Assembly (NCBI RefSeq): GCF_029892565.1 | Contig: NZ_JARXVH010000001.1 | Location: forward strand, 868,001-932,000 | DNA length: 64,000 bases | Direction of reading: 5' to 3' | Origin: Streptomyces pseudovenezuelae | GTDB taxonomy: Bacteria > Actinomycetota > Actinomycetes > Streptomycetales > Streptomycetaceae | Part shown: one piece after another, positions 42,454 through 58,885 of the stretch | Layout: each line of letters begins with the position of its first letter | Numbering within the stretch: the first letter of the stretch is position 1 | Translations under genes and position numbers: made by a program | The notes under the pieces: generated by a model | Told to the model about the DNA's origin: nothing | What the model saw: only the letters and a program-made list of their open reading frames with translations | The model's database searches: none

Positions 42454-42581
42454 GGGTCTCCTGCATCCACAAGCGAGGTCAACTCACCGTATTGGCAACG
42501 GAGTTGTGGGGAACCTCGCGGCAGGGCCAGAGCCTTTCACGTCTTCGACACAACTGACAAGCGCCCGTTTCAATTCCGGTT

Positions 42582-42611
42582 ACCGGCGGTCGCCTGACGA
42601 CGACCGCCGGT
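42582..42611. terminator. Hairpin terminator downstream of the radical SAM gene
   Basis: ACCGGCGGTCG and CGACCGCCGGT form a perfect 11-bp stem with an 8-nt loop, about 110 nt after the stop of the radical SAM gene and upstream of the sigma-like/CBM2 gene on the same strand. A 13-bp direct repeat, CTCCTGCATCCAC (42459-42471 and 42627-42639), flanks it; one copy holds the ribosome binding site of the sigma-like gene. Confidence 0.7.
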
Positions 42612-42721
42612 GCACCCCCGCTACCGCTCCTGCATCCACTCCTCGTTGCTACGAGAGTTATACGGAAGGAACGCCGAGATGTTTCGATGACATCCCTCCG
42701 TGTCCGGCGGGACGGCGGGAG

Positions 42722-44062
42722 TCACACCTGAGTCGGCTCCGGTGCGGAGGGGCTGTCCTCGCGGGCGGGCAGGCTGTCCATGAAGGAGCTGACGGAGAAG
42801 ACGGCGCGGCCGGGGCCCGGTTCGCCGTATCCGGGCGGGGACTGGAGCCCGAAGTCCTCCATGGTGGCGCGGTAGGCCTCCAGCAGACGGATGTGGTACT
42901 CCAGCGGGGCGCCCTGCGGGTTGGCCTTGCCGAGCGGGGTGGTGGGCTCCGGGCACCAGGTGGTGAAGCGGGGCGTGATGCCCTGCGACATGAAGAAACG
43001 CAGGCCCTCGGTCGTCGACGCGATCGCCTCGTCGACGGTCTTGAAGCCGAACGGCTCCGCCATCTCCACGCCCGCCACGAAGTTGGGGATCACGTTGCGC
43101 GCGCCGAAGATCTCCGCCGAGTCGAGAATCCGCTTGTGCCACTCGTCGCGGCCGACGTACCGCTCCTTGCCGGGGCAGTGCAGCTTGAAGAGGTACTCGT
43201 CCCACACCTCGTAGTTGGGGTGGTAGATCTGCACGCCGTAGTCCTTGAAGCGCTGCACGTCGTCCTTCGGCAGCGCCTGCGCGACGACCTTGCCGATCCA
43301 GCGGCCCGGGAAGCGCTCCTCGATGGCCTTGGCGTAGTGGCCGTAGAAGTCGGCCTCGTCGCGCCCGGCGACCGTCTTGGTGATCGCGCCGCCGGTGAGG
43401 GTGTAGGCGGTGGACACCTTCGCGGTGTCGTACCGGTCGATGATCTCCAGCGCCTCCAGCACCTCCTCGACGTCCTTGACGCCCGTGTACGGGCGCCCGG
43501 CCGCCTTGTGCTGGCGCCAGTTGTGGTTGATGTCGCAGTACTGGCACTCCTCCTTGGCGCCGAAGTACTGGCAGACGCGGAAGACGGTGAGGTAGATCAG
43601 GTAACCCCACTGGATGGTCGGGGCCACCTCCATCACGGACTTCCCGTTGGCGAGCTTGTGCCGGTAGTACTCCGGCATCGGCGGCACCCCGACGTCGGCG
43701 ATGCGCTTGCCGTCGAGGTAGAGGCCGAGGACACCGTGCTCGTCGGAGGCCACGCGGTACGGCGAGGCCGGGTTCACGCGCACGGAGACGACGGTGCGGC
43801 GCAGGTCGTACGGGCCGCCGGTGAGGATGATCTCCTCCGGCGGGCGGCGCAGCGCGGCCTCGCCCAGCTCCGGCAGGGTGCCGTGGTCGAAGGAGAAGAT
43901 GAAGTACGACTTCGGCTTGACCTCGCCGGACTCGTTGTCGCTCAGCGCGGAGGGGTCGAAGGCCACGCCGCCACGCAGCAGGTCCTCCTTGAAGACGGCT
44001 TCCCGCGGTACGTGCGGAAACCGCTCCATCAGATCCTCGACCAGTGCGGTACGGCTGCCCAT
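42722..44062 (-). CDS. Radical SAM protein with non-standard Cys-X8-Cys-X2-Cys motif
   Basis: A 446-residue protein. The cluster site is CQYFGAKEECQYC (Cys164, 173, 176), that is CX8CX2C rather than the usual CX3CX2C, followed by DINHNWRQH. Downstream segments fit a TIM-barrel radical SAM fold: TLTGGAITKTVAGRDEADFYGHYAKAI, VQIYHPNYEVWDEYLFKLHCPG, RNVIPNFVAGVEMAEPFGF and ITPRFTTWCPEPTTPLG. The first 150 residues are a separate domain of unknown role. I know the family only as uncharacterised radical SAM proteins of actinomycetes. The ATG at 44062 follows GGAGGAG. The gene is 162 nt downstream of the pyridoxamine-oxidase-like gene on the same strand. The reaction is unknown. Confidence 0.82.
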   Translation of the reverse strand: MGSRTALVEDLMERFPHVPREAVFKEDLLRGGVAFDPSALSDNESGEVKPKSYFIFSFDHGTLPELGEAALRRPPEEIILTGGPYDLRRTVVSVRVNPASPYRVASDEHGVLGLYLDGKRIADVGVPPMPEYYRHKLANGKSVMEVAPTIQWGYLIYLTVFRVCQYFGAKEECQYCDINHNWRQHKAAGRPYTGVKDVEEVLEALEIIDRYDTAKVSTAYTLTGGAITKTVAGRDEADFYGHYAKAIEERFPGRWIGKVVAQALPKDDVQRFKDYGVQIYHPNYEVWDEYLFKLHCPGKERYVGRDEWHKRILDSAEIFGARNVIPNFVAGVEMAEPFGFKTVDEAIASTTEGLRFFMSQGITPRFTTWCPEPTTPLGKANPQGAPLEYHIRLLEAYRATMEDFGLQSPPGYGEPGPGRAVFSVSSFMDSLPAREDSPSAPEPTQV

Positions 44063-44224
44063 CCCGATCTCTCCTCCCGGCTCAGTCGTTCGACTCCTCA
44101 CGGTATGCCTCCGGCGGTCTCGGGGTGGGAGCGGGGGGCATGATGTGGTGCGGATCGGGTCGGGTCGGCCATACCGCCCCGGCGCGCGAGCGACACGGGC
44201 GCGGGTTCAAAGACCACTGCCGGG

Positions 44225-46349
<2,125 letters not shown>

Positions 46350-46398
46350 CCCTCCACTCGTGGGCTTCACGACTTTATAAAGCCCCTTTCCTAACCCC

Positions 46399-46428
46399 TT
46401 GTCGAAAGTCCCCGCCAGCCCATAGCCT
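46399..46428 (+). promoter_or_regulatory. Predicted promoter of the ROK regulator gene
   Basis: TTGTCG (46399-46404) and TAGCCT (46423-46428) are 18 bases apart, a good match to a vegetative (HrdB-type) promoter. AACCCCTTGTCGAA (46393-46406) overlaps the -35 and recurs before the solute-binding protein gene. A perfect CTTTATAAAG palindrome lies just upstream (46373-46382). Confidence 0.5.
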
Positions 46429-46490
46429 TGCGCCGCGCCGGTGCCGTCGTGTCCCGGTCCGCAGGAGCGAAGGGACGGGGGACAGACGCG

Positions 46491-47735
46491 GTGAAGCGCA
46501 CATCACGTGACATCCGTACGGCGAACCGATACGAGGTGCTGCGCCAGATCATCGCCGCATCTCCCACCTCCCGGCAGGAGTTGGCGGCGGCGACCGGACT
46601 GAGCCTGGCCACGGTCGCCACGCTCGTCGGTGAGTTGCTCGACCTGCGGATGATCACGGAGGTCGGGTTCGAGGACTCGGCGGGCGGCCGCCCCCGGGGC
46701 CTGGTGGCCGTCAACGCGTCGGGGGGCGCGCTGATCGGCGTCGACATCGCGGAGACGTACGTCCATGTCGAGCTGTTCGACCTGGCGTTGAACGTGCTGG
46801 CCCGCGCCGACGAGGACATGCGTCCCGGGGAGAGCCTCCCCGAGCAGGTGGTCAGCCATGTCGCCGCCGCCGTCGGCTCGGTGGTCGCGCAGGCCGGCAT
46901 CGAGGGCGCGCGGGTGCTCGGCGTCGGGGTGAGCGTGCCGGGACAGGTGGACCGCGCCACCGGCGTCTCGGAGTACGCGCCGAACTGGAACTGGCACGAC
47001 GTGCCCCTGCTCGACCTGCTCACCGAGCACATCGCCTACCCGCTCTACCTGGACAACCCGCTGCGTGCCTCCGCGGTGGCCGAGCTGTGGTTCGGGGCCG
47101 CGCGCGGGCGCGGGGACGCCGTGGTGGTCAACCTCGGGACCGGCGTGGGCGCCGGGCTCGTCCTGGGCGGCGGGCTGCACCGGGGCGTCAGCAACAGCGC
47201 CGGCGAATGGGGCCACACCACGATCGTGCTGGACGGCCGGCTGTGCCGCTGCGGCAAGCACGGCTGCGTGGAGGCCTACGTCGGCGCGTCCGGAATCATG
47301 CTGAATCTGCGGGAGTTGAGCCCCGACAGCACCCTGCTGCACCCCGAGGACCAGACGGCCACCATCGCCGCGCTGGCCGAGGGGCTGCGTACGGGCGACC
47401 CGGTCGCGGTGAAGGCGATCCGGGACACCGTCAAGTACCTCGGCGCCGGCGTCGCCGACCTGGTCAACCTGTTCAACCCCGAAGTGGTCGTGCTCAGCAG
47501 CTGGGTCGCGGCCGCCCTCGGCGAACCCCTGGTCGCGGAGGTGCGCGAGGCCGTCGCCCGGCACGCGCTGCCCCGGCCGTTCGCCGCCACCGAGATCGTC
47601 CTCTCCCCCATCCCCACCGACCCGGTGTGCCTGGGCGCGGCCACGTTCGCGCTCGAAGGGGCACTGCAGTCGGTTGGGCAGAGGAATGCGAAACGCACCA
47701 CTCCCGCAAGGAGCCGTACCGCACCGCCTTCATGA
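46491..47735 (+). CDS. ROK-family transcriptional regulator
   Basis: A 414-residue regulator. The N-terminal winged helix is NRYEVLRQIIAASPTSRQELAAATGLSLATVATLVGELLDLRMI; the C-terminal ROK sugar-kinase-like domain has GVDIAETYVHVELFD, VNLGTGVGAGLVLGGGLHRG, and the zinc motif CRCGKHGCVEAY preceded by GEWGHTT. ROK regulators bind a sugar in the kinase-like fold and usually repress sugar uptake or hydrolase genes. The GTG start is preceded by GGGG at a usable spacing. Its stop is 17 nt before the GH30 gene, with which it should be co-transcribed, and the promoter motif it shares with the transporter operon makes that operon a likely target too. Confidence 0.92.
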   Translation: MKRTSRDIRTANRYEVLRQIIAASPTSRQELAAATGLSLATVATLVGELLDLRMITEVGFEDSAGGRPRGLVAVNASGGALIGVDIAETYVHVELFDLALNVLARADEDMRPGESLPEQVVSHVAAAVGSVVAQAGIEGARVLGVGVSVPGQVDRATGVSEYAPNWNWHDVPLLDLLTEHIAYPLYLDNPLRASAVAELWFGAARGRGDAVVVNLGTGVGAGLVLGGGLHRGVSNSAGEWGHTTIVLDGRLCRCGKHGCVEAYVGASGIMLNLRELSPDSTLLHPEDQTATIAALAEGLRTGDPVAVKAIRDTVKYLGAGVADLVNLFNPEVVVLSSWVAAALGEPLVAEVREAVARHALPRPFAATEIVLSPIPTDPVCLGAATFALEGALQSVGQRNAKRTTPARSRTAPPS

Positions 47736-47752
47736 CGACGGAAGGGATGCAC

Positions 47753-49618
47753 ATGACTCACCCCCACCCCCACCCCCACCCTCGCCCCCACCCCAGGAGA
47801 CCGTTCCTGCTGACGGCCGCAGCCGCACTCGCCGTCGCGGGACCCCTGATATCGGCCCCGCCCGCCTCGGCCGCCACCACGCCGGCCCAGGTCTCGCCGC
47901 ACGCGGCCCAGACCATCGACGACATCGGCGTGTCCGGCGCCTGGTGGGTCAACGACCTTCAGCACTTCTCCCCCAAGACGCAGGCCCGGGTGGCGAAGCT
48001 GCTCTTCTCCGAGCAGGGCCTGGACCTGAGTTCGTACCGCTACAACATCGGCGGTGGCGGCACCGCGGTCACCACACCGGCCCGCGCCGCCCAGGACTTC
48101 CTCAACCCTGACGGCGGTTACGACTGGAGCAAGGACAAGGGCGGCCGGACGTTCCTGAAGTACGCGGCGAAGTACGGCGTCCAGGACCTGATCGGCTTCG
48201 TCAACAGCGCGCCGGCCCGGTGGACGACCAACGGGCAGAGCTGCGGCGGCCGGTTGAAGCCCGAGAACGTGCCGGACTTCACCAAGTACGTGGCCGACGT
48301 GACCGATCACCTCGCCCGCCAGGGCGCGAAGTTCGACTACATCAGCCCGTTCAACGAGCCCGACAACACCTTCGGCGACTGCGGCCAGGAGGGCATGCAG
48401 GTCACCGTCGACCAACGCGACGACATCGTGCGGGCGTTGGGCGCCGAGCAGAAGGCCCGGCACCAGCGGACCGGGATCATCGCCGACGAGTCCAGCAGCA
48501 CGGTCCAGTTCAGCACCGAGGTCCCGCAGTGGATCAACCAGCCGGACACCGCGCAGTACGTGTCCAAGCTGGCCCACCACACGTACAACAACCCCAGCGA
48601 CGGCCAGTTGGGCAACGTCTATGAGACGGCGAAGTCGGTCGGCAGGACCTCCTGGGCCACCGAGATCTGCTGCTTCGGCAAGGGCACGACCGGCTGGAAC
48701 CAGGAGTACGACCCCGGCATCGACAACGCCCTGCTGATGTCCCGGATCATCTACAAGGACTTCGCGAGCTCCCACGACTCCGCCTTCCAGTGGTGGGTGG
48801 CGCTCGCGAGCGGCTACGGCAGCGACCCGTACACGAGGAACGACGAGGGCTGGAACGACGGCCTGATCTACTACGACCCCGACTACGCGACCAACGGCAA
48901 CCAGTCGCTGTACTTCACCAAGCGGTACTACGCGCTGGGCCAGTACAGCCGGTTCGTGAAGCCGGGCTCGGTGGCGCACAACGTGACCGGCGTACCTGAC
49001 GGGGTCGAGGTGTCGACGTACGACCGGGACGGCAAGTGGGTGGTCGTGGTCAACAACCACAACTCCACGGACACGCCCCTGAGTCTGCACTTCAACAGCC
49101 GTACTCCGGTGCGGACTTCACAGGCCGTGCGGACCTCGGCCACCGAGGACTGGGCCAAGGCGGCGAAGCCGTCGGTGAGTTCGGGCACGGTCTCCGCGAC
49201 GCTCGCCGGCCGCTCGATCACGACGTACGTCCTGGACCAGAAGGGCCACGGCAGTACGGCGGTCACGGGCGCGCTGGTCGGGAAGCAGTCCGGCAAGTGC
49301 CTGGTCGCGGACGCATCCGGGGCCGCGATCGGTACGTGCACCGGTGACGCGGGGCAGTCCTGGTCGTACGACGCGAAGGGTCGCCTGAAGGGCGTGAACG
49401 GCTATCTGACGGCGGGGAGTGCGGGAGCCCTCGCGACGGCCGCCGACGCCACCGGTGACGCCTCTCAACGCTGGCTGCTGAACGCCAACGGGCAGATCCT
49501 CAGCGAGGCGTCCGGCAAGTGCCTGGACGTCAGCGGGCAGGCGACCGCCGACGGCAGCAAGGTGATTCCGTACAGCTGCAACGGCGGGACCAACGAGGTC
49601 TGGACCAAGAGCGGTTAG
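47753..49618 (+). CDS. Secreted GH30 glycoside hydrolase (likely endo-beta-1,6-galactanase) with ricin-type lectin tail
   Basis: A 621-residue exported enzyme. The N-terminus has alternating His-Pro (residues 3-14), then Arg-Arg and a hydrophobic signal peptide with cleavage near ASA-A at about 40. The catalytic domain follows: IDDIGVSGAWWVNDL, YRYNIGGGG, SPFNEPDN with the likely acid/base Glu202, and WATEICCFG with the likely nucleophile Glu304. The pattern resembles the GH30 subgroup that contains a Streptomyces endo-beta-1,6-galactanase. A beta-sandwich and a ricin-B-like domain (about 510-621; GKCLDVSGQATADGSKV, CNGGTNEVWT) end the protein. The ATG at 47753 follows GGAAGGG; an ATG at 47732 overlaps the ROK stop. 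It would cut polymer outside the cell. Confidence 0.88.
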   Translation: MTHPHPHPHPRPHPRRPFLLTAAAALAVAGPLISAPPASAATTPAQVSPHAAQTIDDIGVSGAWWVNDLQHFSPKTQARVAKLLFSEQGLDLSSYRYNIGGGGTAVTTPARAAQDFLNPDGGYDWSKDKGGRTFLKYAAKYGVQDLIGFVNSAPARWTTNGQSCGGRLKPENVPDFTKYVADVTDHLARQGAKFDYISPFNEPDNTFGDCGQEGMQVTVDQRDDIVRALGAEQKARHQRTGIIADESSSTVQFSTEVPQWINQPDTAQYVSKLAHHTYNNPSDGQLGNVYETAKSVGRTSWATEICCFGKGTTGWNQEYDPGIDNALLMSRIIYKDFASSHDSAFQWWVALASGYGSDPYTRNDEGWNDGLIYYDPDYATNGNQSLYFTKRYYALGQYSRFVKPGSVAHNVTGVPDGVEVSTYDRDGKWVVVVNNHNSTDTPLSLHFNSRTPVRTSQAVRTSATEDWAKAAKPSVSSGTVSATLAGRSITTYVLDQKGHGSTAVTGALVGKQSGKCLVADASGAAIGTCTGDAGQSWSYDAKGRLKGVNGYLTAGSAGALATAADATGDASQRWLLNANGQILSEASGKCLDVSGQATADGSKVIPYSCNGGTNEVWTKSG

Positions 49619-49660
49619 CCCCTCGCACTAGGTCCCCCGCACCCCATTTCCCCTGCACAG

Positions 49661-49693
49661 AGGGCTGCCGACCGCTTCTCGGCCGGCAGCCCT
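49661..49693 (+). terminator. Terminator after the ROK-GH30 unit
   Basis: AGGGCTGCCG and CGGCAGCCCT are perfect 10-bp arms, and inner CCG/CGG pairs extend the stem around a CTTCT loop. It lies 43 nt after the GH30 stop and separates that unit from the transporter operon promoter. Confidence 0.8.
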
Positions 49694-49768
49694 CAACCCC
49701 CTTGCGACACGCCTACGTTCGGCATTCCGAACCGCACACAACGCTTCGAACAGACTTCGTCCAACCCC

Positions 49769-49797
49769 TTGCCGAAGCCTTAGCCGAAGGTTAACGT
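49769..49797 (+). promoter_or_regulatory. Predicted promoter of the sugar transporter operon
   Basis: TTGCCG (49769-49774) and TAACGT (49792-49797) are 17 bases apart, a good vegetative promoter. AACCCCTTGCCGAA (49763-49776) matches the motif over the ROK promoter with one change, and GCCGAAG occurs twice in the spacer. The start codon of the first gene is about 80 nt downstream. Confidence 0.55.
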
Positions 49798-49876
49798 CCC
49801 GCACCGCACCTGATTTCAGCCACCTGGCCACTGAGCCGTGGAGCCGCAGCCGCACTCGACAGACAAGGACGTCAGC

Positions 49877-51142
49877 ATGTCGGCAATGAGCAACAGCAAC
49901 TGGTCCCGCCGATCGATCTTCCGGGCCGCCGCGGGCATGGCGGCGGCGGGGACGCTGGCCGCGTGTGGGGGCAACAACGGGCGTGGGGGCGGCAGCGGTT
50001 CGGGCAAGCAGCTCGTCCAGTACTTCCACGCGTACGGCGAGGCCGGGACCGAGCAGGCCATCAAGCGGTACGCGAAGGCGTACTCCAAGGCCGACGTGAC
50101 CACGAACTGGATCACCGGCAACAACTTCGAGGCCAAGCTCTTCTCGTCCCTGCTGACCAAGCAGGCGCCCGACGTCTTCGAGTTCCACCCGCAGCTGCAG
50201 CTGGTCAAGAGCGGTCAGGTGGCAGACCTCAGCGACATCATCGATCCGGTCAAGGACGACTTCAACCCGGCCGACATCAAGTCGCACACGGTGGACGGGA
50301 AGATCTACGGGATCCGGATGATCGACGACCCGCAGTTCTTCTACTACCGCAAGTCGATGCTGGAGAAGGCCAAGGTCGACGTCCCCACCACCCTCGACGA
50401 GCTGCTGGAAGCCGCCGCCAAGCTCACCACCGGCAAGGTCAAGGGCGTCTTCCTCGGCAACGACTTCACCGCGATCCAGAACCCCATCATCTGGTCCGCC
50501 GGCGCCGACACGATCGACGCGAACAACAAGATCGCGTACCACACGGACGGTGTCGTCCAGGGCCTCAAGCAGCTCCGCCAGCTCTTCACCAGCGGTCACG
50601 TGCTCCTCGACGCCCCGACCGACTTCTGGGACCCGTCCTCGCTCGACCAGGGCCTGTGCGCCATCCAGTGGGGCGGTATGTGGTCCATGCCGGTCATGCA
50701 GAAGGCACTCGGCGACGACCTGGGCATCTTCCCCTTCCCCAGCATCGGCAGCAAGGGCAAGCAGTCGGTCTACAACGGCGGTTGGTCGATGTTCGTCAAC
50801 GCCAAGGGCGAGAACGTCGAGGCGGCCAAGGCGTACGTCAAGTGGCTGTGGATCGAGCAGAAGAAGTACCAGGAGGACTGGGCGACCTCCTACGGCTTCC
50901 ACATCCCGCCGCGCACCTCGATCGCCAACTCGGCCACCAAACTCAAGTCCGGACTGCCCGCCGAGGGCGTCAAGCTCTTCACGGACTACGGCCACTTCGA
51001 CAACATCGCCTACGACCAGACGATGCAGACCGCGTTCGCCGACGTGATCGCGAACTCCGTCCGCAAGAACGGCAACCCGGAGGCCGCGCTCGACGCCTGC
51101 GACAAGAAGGTCGACGTCGAGCTCAAGAAGCTGTTCGGATAG
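49877..51142 (+). CDS. Extracellular sugar-binding lipoprotein (ABC transporter)
   Basis: A 421-residue family 1 solute-binding protein. The signal has Ser-Arg-Arg-Ser-Ile-Phe (residues 10-15) and the lipobox LAAC with Cys30, so Tat export and lipid anchoring are expected. The mature part has sugar-binder features: APDVFEFHPQLQLVKSGQVADLSDII, GIRMIDDPQFFYYRKSMLEKA, CAIQWGGMWSMPVM and many exposed Trp/Tyr residues. AAGGA precedes the ATG. It is the first gene of a long operon with two permeases and a beta-galactosidase, so its ligand is probably a galacto-oligosaccharide. The ATP-hydrolysing subunit is not encoded here and is probably the shared MsiK-type ATPase used by many Streptomyces sugar importers. 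Confidence 0.92.
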   Translation: MSAMSNSNWSRRSIFRAAAGMAAAGTLAACGGNNGRGGGSGSGKQLVQYFHAYGEAGTEQAIKRYAKAYSKADVTTNWITGNNFEAKLFSSLLTKQAPDVFEFHPQLQLVKSGQVADLSDIIDPVKDDFNPADIKSHTVDGKIYGIRMIDDPQFFYYRKSMLEKAKVDVPTTLDELLEAAAKLTTGKVKGVFLGNDFTAIQNPIIWSAGADTIDANNKIAYHTDGVVQGLKQLRQLFTSGHVLLDAPTDFWDPSSLDQGLCAIQWGGMWSMPVMQKALGDDLGIFPFPSIGSKGKQSVYNGGWSMFVNAKGENVEAAKAYVKWLWIEQKKYQEDWATSYGFHIPPRTSIANSATKLKSGLPAEGVKLFTDYGHFDNIAYDQTMQTAFADVIANSVRKNGNPEAALDACDKKVDVELKKLFG

Positions 51143-51162
51143 GCCGGCGGACGGAACCCGAG

Positions 51163-52127
51163 ATGTCGACCACCACCACACACGGGGTCGCCCAGCCCGC
51201 CGCGGCCAAGGCCTCCCAGGCCCGGCCGCGGCGCGGGCTGCGGGGCAACGCCACCCTGAACTTCTGGCTCTTCACCGGCCCGTTCCTCATCGGCCTGGTG
51301 ATCTTCGTCTTCGTCCCCATCGGATGGAGCATCTGGCTCAGCTTCTTCGACGCCCGCTACACCGTCACGCCGAGTCATTTCGTCGGCTTCGACAACTACA
51401 AGCAGATCCTGACGAACAGCAACTTCCCCGACTCGCTGGTGACGTTCACGCTGTTCGCCGCGTTCATCGTGCCGACCACATGGGCGCTGTCGCTGGGTCT
51501 GGCGCTGCTAGTGAACCGGCTGCGGTTCATGCGGGCGTTCTTCCGGTCGGTGTTCTTCCTGCCGACCGCCGTGTCGTACGTCGCCGCCGCGCTGATCTGG
51601 AAGATGTCCATCTTCAGCGGCGTCCGCTTCGGCCTGATGAACACGGTCCTCGGCTGGTTCGGCGTCGAGAACATCGCCTATCTGGCCAGTCCCAACCCGC
51701 CCTGGTACTGGCTGGTCATCCTGACCCTGCGCCTGTGGATCCAGGCCGGTTTCTACATGATCCTGTTCCTGGCGGCGCTGCAGAACATCCCGGCGGAGCT
51801 GTACGAGGCCGCTGCCATCGACGGCGCCAAGCCCGGCTGGCAGACCTTCCGGTACATCACCCTGCCCCAACTGCGGGCCACCTCGACCGCGGTGATCCTG
51901 CTGCTGCTCATCGCCGCCTACCAGGCGTTCGACGAGTTCTTCAACATCATCGGGACCAAGGCGACCTGGGCGCAGACACCGCTCATGGAGCTCTACAAGA
52001 CGGCTCTCGGCTCCAGCCAGGACTACGGCGCCGGCAGCGCGGGCGCGGTCATCCTGTCCCTGCTGATCTGCATCGTCACCCTCGCCCAGGGCAAGATCAT
52101 GGGCTTCGGAAGGGGGGAGGAATCCAA

Positions 52128-52131
<4 letters not shown>
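51163..52131 (+). CDS. Sugar ABC transporter permease (MalF type)
   Basis: A 322-residue membrane protein with six helices. The N-terminal part reads FWLFTGPFLIGLVIFVFVPIGWSIWLSFFDARY, and the EAA loop is IPAELYEAAAIDGAKPGWQTFRYITLPQL, the site that docks the ATPase. It pairs with the next gene product to form the channel. The ATG lies 20 nt after the binding-protein stop; its own stop overlaps the GTG start of the second permease (GTGA). Confidence 0.93.
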
Positions 52132-57073
<4,942 letters not shown>

Positions 57074-57077
<4 letters not shown>

Positions 57078-58075
57078 TCGGCAGCATCGAGGTCCGCGGA
57101 CTGTCCCGCACCTTCCACACCACCGTCCGCCGCCCGGGCTTCACGGGCGCGCTCCGTTCCCTGGTCAATCCGGAGCGGGCCGTCAAACACGCCGTCTCCG
57201 ACATCACCTTCGACGTGTCCCAGGGCGAACTCCTCGCCCTGCTGGGCCCGAACGGCGCCGGCAAGTCCACCACCATCAAGATGCTCACCGGCATCCTGAC
57301 GCCCACCTCGGGCGAGGCCCGGGTCGCGGGCGTGGTGCCGTACCGGGAACGGGAACGCAACGCCCGTAACATCGGCGCGGTGTTCGGGCAGCGCACCCAG
57401 TTGTGGTGGGACCTGCCGGTGCGGGAGTCGTTCGCGATCCTGCGCGACATCTACGAGGTGCCCAGGGCCGAACACGCCGCCCGGCTGCGGGAGTTCGACG
57501 ACATCCTCGAACTGTCCACCTTCTGGGACACCCGCGTCCGGCATCTCTCGCTCGGCCAGCGGGTGCGCTGCGATCTGGCCGCCGCGCTGCTGCACGACCC
57601 GATGGTCGTCTTCCTGGACGAGCCGACCATCGGCATGGACGTGGTGGTGAAGGAGCAGGTGCGGGAGTTCCTGCGGCACCAGGTGGAGGAGCGCGGGCGT
57701 ACGGTCCTGCTGACCACGCACGACATGACGGAGGTCGAGCGGCTCGCCGAGCGGGTGGTGCTGATCAACCACGGGCGGCTCGTCCTGGACGGCACACTCG
57801 ACGAGATCCGCCGCCGGTTCGGCTCGACGTGGCAGGTGCGGGCGACGCTCGCCGATCCGCACACGCCGGTCGGCCCGCTGCCGGGCATCGTGCTGGTGCG
57901 CCGGGACGGCCCGCAGGTGGTGTTCGGCCCGGACGGACCGGCCGCGCCGACGGTCCACACGGCGTTGAAGCTGGTCATCGAGCGGTACGAGGTGACGGGC
58001 GTCGCCGTCGACGAGGCGGACCTGGAGGACGTGATGCGGGCCGCCTACGTGCACGCGAACGCCGAGGCGGTCTGA
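57074..58075 (+). CDS. ABC-2 type transporter ATP-binding protein
   Basis: A 333-residue ATPase. Walker A is GPNGAGKSTTIKML, the Q-loop region is GAVFGQRTQLWWDLPVRESF, the signature is the variant LSLGQRVRCDLA in place of LSGGQ, and Walker B is MVVFLDEPTIGMD, followed by the H-loop TTHDMTEVERL. An N-terminal insertion (VRRPGFTGALRSLVNPERAVKHAV) is typical of the COG4586 group that works with DUF990-type permeases, which are the next two genes. The GTG overlaps the MFS stop (GTGA). The substrate is unknown. Confidence 0.92.
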
Positions 58076-58076
58076 G

Positions 58077-58880
58077 ATGGCGACCCTGCACGGCTGGCGC
58101 GCGGCGCGCGTCACCCCGCTCGGCGAGCTGTACACACCGCCCCGGATCACCGCCGCGGTGCTCCGGCTGACCGTGCAGATCGTGCTGGTCGCGTCCCTGT
58201 GGCACGGCCTGTACGCACACACCGGCACGACGGCCGGACTCACCCGCGACCAGGCGGTGACGTACGCCGTACTGGCCGTACTCGCCTCCCGGCTGCGGGA
58301 GTTGGACCAGTACGCGGCCCGGGACACGGTCGTGCAGCACCTGCACTACGGCACGATCGTCTACTGGTACCTGCGCCCGCTCCCACCGCACCGCTACTAC
58401 GCGCTGCGGGCGCTGGGCGAGCAACTGTACGGCTTCGCCTGGGCGTTGACCGGATACGTGATCTGTCTGGCGGCCGGGGTGGTCGAACCGCCCGGGTCGG
58501 CTGCCGTGACGGGGGTGTTCGCGCTCAGCCTGCTGCTCGGCCAGTGGGTCCTGTACTACGTCATGCTGCTCATCGACCAGTTGTGCTTCTGGACGCTGCG
58601 CAACGACGCCGCGATCATGATCCTGATCTTCGCGCAGAACCTGCTGTCCGGGGTGTACGCGCCGCTGTGGTTCTTCCCCGACTGGTTCCTCACGCTGAGC
58701 GCCTTCCTGCCCTTCCAGGCCACCCTCAGCGTGCCGCTGTCGCTGTACGTGGGCCGTATCCCGCTGTCCGACGCGGGCGCCCAACTCGCCCTGCAGGCCG
58801 CCTGGGTGGTCGCGCTGAGCCTGGTCACCCGGTTCCTGTGGCGGCGGGCCGCCCGCCGTGTCGTCTCACAAGGAGGCTGA
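58077..58880 (+). CDS. ABC-2 family permease (first subunit)
   Basis: A 267-residue membrane protein with about six helices and an ABC-2/DUF990-like arrangement: LTVQIVLVASLWHGLY, a charged loop (LTRDQAVTYAVLAVLASRLRELDQYAARDTVVQHLHYGTIVYWYLRPLPPHRYYALRALGEQLYG) that probably contacts the ATPase, then LAAGVVEPPGSAAVTGVFALSLLLGQWVLYYVML. It starts 1 nt after the ATPase stop. Together with the next gene it should form an exporter or lipid-type transporter of unknown substrate. Confidence 0.85.
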   Translation: MATLHGWRAARVTPLGELYTPPRITAAVLRLTVQIVLVASLWHGLYAHTGTTAGLTRDQAVTYAVLAVLASRLRELDQYAARDTVVQHLHYGTIVYWYLRPLPPHRYYALRALGEQLYGFAWALTGYVICLAAGVVEPPGSAAVTGVFALSLLLGQWVLYYVMLLIDQLCFWTLRNDAAIMILIFAQNLLSGVYAPLWFFPDWFLTLSAFLPFQATLSVPLSLYVGRIPLSDAGAQLALQAAWVVALSLVTRFLWRRAARRVVSQGG

Positions 58881-58885
58881 TGCCT

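Noticed and set aside
44082..44141. A 19-codon frame (MPPAPTPRPPEAYREESND) before the radical SAM gene, considered as a precursor peptide
   Set aside because: No ribosome binding site, no Cys/Ser/Thr-rich core or leader-like part, and its stop lies 20 nt before the radical SAM start by chance of GC-rich frames; support is too weak.
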